A DNA stretch of 7,968 bases from Clostridia bacterium (GTDB lineage Bacteria; Bacillota; DSM-16504; Desulfitibacterales; Desulfitibacteraceae): NCBI GenBank assembly GCA_018333845.1, contig JAGXSK010000231.1, positions 1 through 7,968 on the forward strand, in the 5' to 3' direction. Of the stretch, positions 6,214 through 7,968 are shown piece after piece. The position numbers were made by a program, and so were the translations under genes. How positions within the stretch are numbered: the first letter of the stretch is position 1; every line of letters starts with the position of its first letter. Under the pieces are notes generated by a model. It searched no databases. It was given only the letters and a program-made list of their open reading frames with translations, and was not told the origin of the DNA.

Positions 6214-7559
6214 TGAGATACAGTCCTAATACAACGGAAGATAAAAGCCAGATGCTGCAAAGCATTGGGTACGGCAAAATTGAAGAGCTATTCCATGATA
6301 TACCAGAGAATATTAGAAGGGCAGCAGTATTAGATGTTGGAGATGGCATGTCTGAATACGAGCTTAAAAAGCATGTGAAAAAAATAGCGGCAAAAAATCG
6401 CAGCCTTGATGAACTAACCAGTTTTATGGGTGCTGGAGCCTATGAACACTATATTCCAAGCTTTATCGATCAACTGCTTTTAAGGTCAGAGTTCTATACA
6501 GCCTATACTCCCTATCAACCAGAAATCAGCCAGGGAACCCTGCAGGCCATATTTGAATATCAGACCTTAATCTGCGAGCTAACCGGAATGGACGCTGCAA
6601 ATGCCAGTGTATATGATGGAGCAACTGCAGCTGCAGAGGCAGTTAGCATGGCTGCAGCAGCTGCCAGACGCAGCAAGATACTATACTCTAAAGGCTTGCA
6701 TCCTGAATATATCCAAACCCTTAAAACCTATGCCTGGGCACAAGGCAATGAAATGATAGGCGTTGACTTGGACAGGGGGATTACTTCAATAACTGAAGCA
6801 GAAGCAAAGATGAGCAAAGATATTGCCTGCATAGTTGTACAATATCCTAATTTTTATGGTTGTGTGGAAGAATTACAGAAACTAGCAGAAATAGCCCATG
6901 ACCAGAAGGCTCTTCTAATTGCAGTTAATAATGAACCTGTTGCCCTGGGATTGTTAAAAACCCCTGGAGAGCTGGGTGCTGATATTGTGGCTGGTGAGGG
7001 GCAATCTCTTGGGAATCCTGTTGCCTTTGGAGGACCCCATTTAGGATATCTGGCCGCTGCTGAAAAGTATGTTAGAAGGCTCCCGGGAAGAATAGTTGGC
7101 AGGACACAGGATATTGACGGCAAGCCAGGTTTTGTATTGACGCTCCAGGCCAGGGAACAGCATATAAGAAGAGAGAAGGCTTCCTCAAATATCTGCTCTA
7201 ATCAGGCTTTATGCGCCCTTGCTGCCAGCATGGCAATGTGTGCCATTGGCAAGGAAGGCTTGAGGGAAATGGCAGAAACTAATCTGCAGAAAGCACATTA
7301 TGCCTTTAAGAAGCTTACTTCCATAAAGGGAATAGAAGCAGCCTATCCCCATAGACCTTTTTTCAATGAATTTGTATTAAAAGTACCAGTACCTGCCTCG
7401 GAAATAATTGGAACCCTGGCAAAAGAGGGAATACTAGCTGGTGTTGACCTTGGCAAATTTGATGCCCACCTGTCTGATCACCTCTTGATATGTGTTACAG
7501 AACTAAGAACAAGGGAAGAAATAGACCACTTTGCTCAAAGATTGGGGGGTGCAGTATGA
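6213..7559 (+). CDS. gcvPA: Glycine dehydrogenase (decarboxylating) subunit 1
   Basis: This is the N-terminal half of the two-subunit P protein, which with GcvPB decarboxylates glycine using PLP and loads the aminomethyl group onto GcvH. It has 448 residues, the usual length for GcvPA. Seen: LTSFMGAGAYEHYIP (68-82), the hallmark TPYQPEISQGTLQAIFEYQT (99-118), NASVYDG (130-136), GEGQSLGNPVAFGGPHLG (261-278) and GRIVGRTQD (292-300), and EQHIRREKASSNICSN (315-330). GcvPA lacks the PLP lysine, which is in GcvPB. Start choice: ATG 6213 overlaps the gcvH stop (TAATG) and has AAGGAGGAGGAG (6199-6210) just before it. An open frame extends upstream to 6120 but would overlap gcvH by 94 nt, has no ribosome binding site and is not family sequence. 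The stop overlaps the next gene by ATGA. Confidence 0.97.
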   Translation: MRYSPNTTEDKSQMLQSIGYGKIEELFHDIPENIRRAAVLDVGDGMSEYELKKHVKKIAAKNRSLDELTSFMGAGAYEHYIPSFIDQLLLRSEFYTAYTPYQPEISQGTLQAIFEYQTLICELTGMDAANASVYDGATAAAEAVSMAAAAARRSKILYSKGLHPEYIQTLKTYAWAQGNEMIGVDLDRGITSITEAEAKMSKDIACIVVQYPNFYGCVEELQKLAEIAHDQKALLIAVNNEPVALGLLKTPGELGADIVAGEGQSLGNPVAFGGPHLGYLAAAEKYVRRLPGRIVGRTQDIDGKPGFVLTLQAREQHIRREKASSNICSNQALCALAASMAMCAIGKEGLREMAETNLQKAHYAFKKLTSIKGIEAAYPHRPFFNEFVLKVPVPASEIIGTLAKEGILAGVDLGKFDAHLSDHLLICVTELRTREEIDHFAQRLGGAV

Positions 7560-7968
7560 GAGAACCTGTAATATTTGAAAAAAGCAAACAAGGCAGGAGG
7601 GGTTGTTATTTGCCTCCATGTGATGTGCCTTCCCAGCCACTAGAGGAACTGATGCCCAGGGATTATCTAAGGGACAAAAAAGCCGAGTTTCCTGAAGTTG
7701 CTGAAATAGATGTGGTGAGGCACTTTACAAGGCTGTCTACTTACAACTATGGAGTGGATACAGGCTTTTATCCCCTTGGTTCATGCACAATGAAATACAA
7801 TCCAAAGGTCAATGAAGAACTATCTAGATTAAGTGGTTTCGCAAAACTGCACCCTTACCAGCCTGAGGAAATGCTTCAAGGAGCCCTTGAACTTATGTAC
7901 AACCTTGAAAGGGATCTGGCTAATATAGCTGGAATGGCCAGGGTCAGTCTGCAGCCTGCTGCAGGTGC
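7556..7968 (+). CDS. gcvPB: Glycine dehydrogenase (decarboxylating) subunit 2, N-terminal part (3' end outside window)
   Basis: This frame is open from ATG 7556 to the window end, encoding 137 residues of a family of about 480-490. It is the PLP-bearing half of the glycine decarboxylase, pairing with GcvPA. Seen: N-terminal MREPVIFEKS, then GRRGCYLPPCDVP (13-25; usually GRRGYxLPxxDVP), VVRHFTRLSTYNYGVD (53-68), the signature FYPLGSCTMKYNPKVNE (71-87) and the HPYQPEE segment (99-105). The PLP lysine lies downstream of the cut. ATG overlaps the gcvPA TGA by 4 nt, and GGGGGGT (7544-7550) acts as ribosome binding site, so translation should be coupled, giving balanced subunit amounts. The lipoamide dehydrogenase (L protein) gene is not visible and may follow or lie elsewhere. 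Confidence 0.95.
   Translation, partial: MREPVIFEKSKQGRRGCYLPPCDVPSQPLEELMPRDYLRDKKAEFPEVAEIDVVRHFTRLSTYNYGVDTGFYPLGSCTMKYNPKVNEELSRLSGFAKLHPYQPEEMLQGALELMYNLERDLANIAGMARVSLQPAAG

Noticed and set aside
1..7968. CRISPR arrays, insertion sequences, tRNA or rRNA genes, phage genes
   Set aside because: No spaced direct repeats, transposase motifs or structural RNA signatures were found on either strand; base composition looks even across the window.

Overview
The window looks like anaerobic Bacillota (Clostridia). The DNA is AT-rich. Most genes follow strong AAGGAGG-type ribosome binding sites, and GTG and TTG starts occur. GcvP is split into two subunits, and a tandem glycine riboswitch lies ahead of the gcv genes. 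The corrinoid methyltransferase genes resemble those of methylotrophic acetogens and Desulfitobacterium-like Peptococcaceae. The genus cannot be fixed from the sequence. All genes are on the + strand.

Left half (1-4346): a corrinoid-dependent methyl transfer module. It holds (i) the C-terminal half of a methyltetrahydrofolate:corrinoid methyltransferase, cut by the window edge; (ii) a RACo/RamQ-like 2Fe-2S/ASKHA reductive activator of corrinoid proteins; (iii) a PocR-domain AraC-family regulator behind its own candidate promoter and a 10-bp inverted repeat; and (iv) a small B12-binding corrinoid protein with the DxHxxG motif. The substrate-specific methyltransferase (usually MttB family) that would load the corrinoid protein is not in the window and may lie upstream.

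Middle (4309-4735): a candidate promoter inside the end of the corrinoid gene, a two-aptamer glycine riboswitch starting at the stop codon, an intrinsic terminator whose 5' arm overlaps the P1 stem of aptamer 2, and about 158 nt of untranslated leader.

Right half (4736-7968): the glycine cleavage operon gcvT-gcvH-gcvPA-gcvPB (last gene cut), with TAATG, TAATG and ATGA junctions. Together these genes make glycine-induced methylene-THF, CO2 and ammonia, while the left module delivers methyl groups to THF. Their adjacency suggests breakdown of an N-methylated glycine (betaine, dimethylglycine or sarcosine) down to glycine and C1 units. This is an inference, since the substrate-defining enzyme is not visible.
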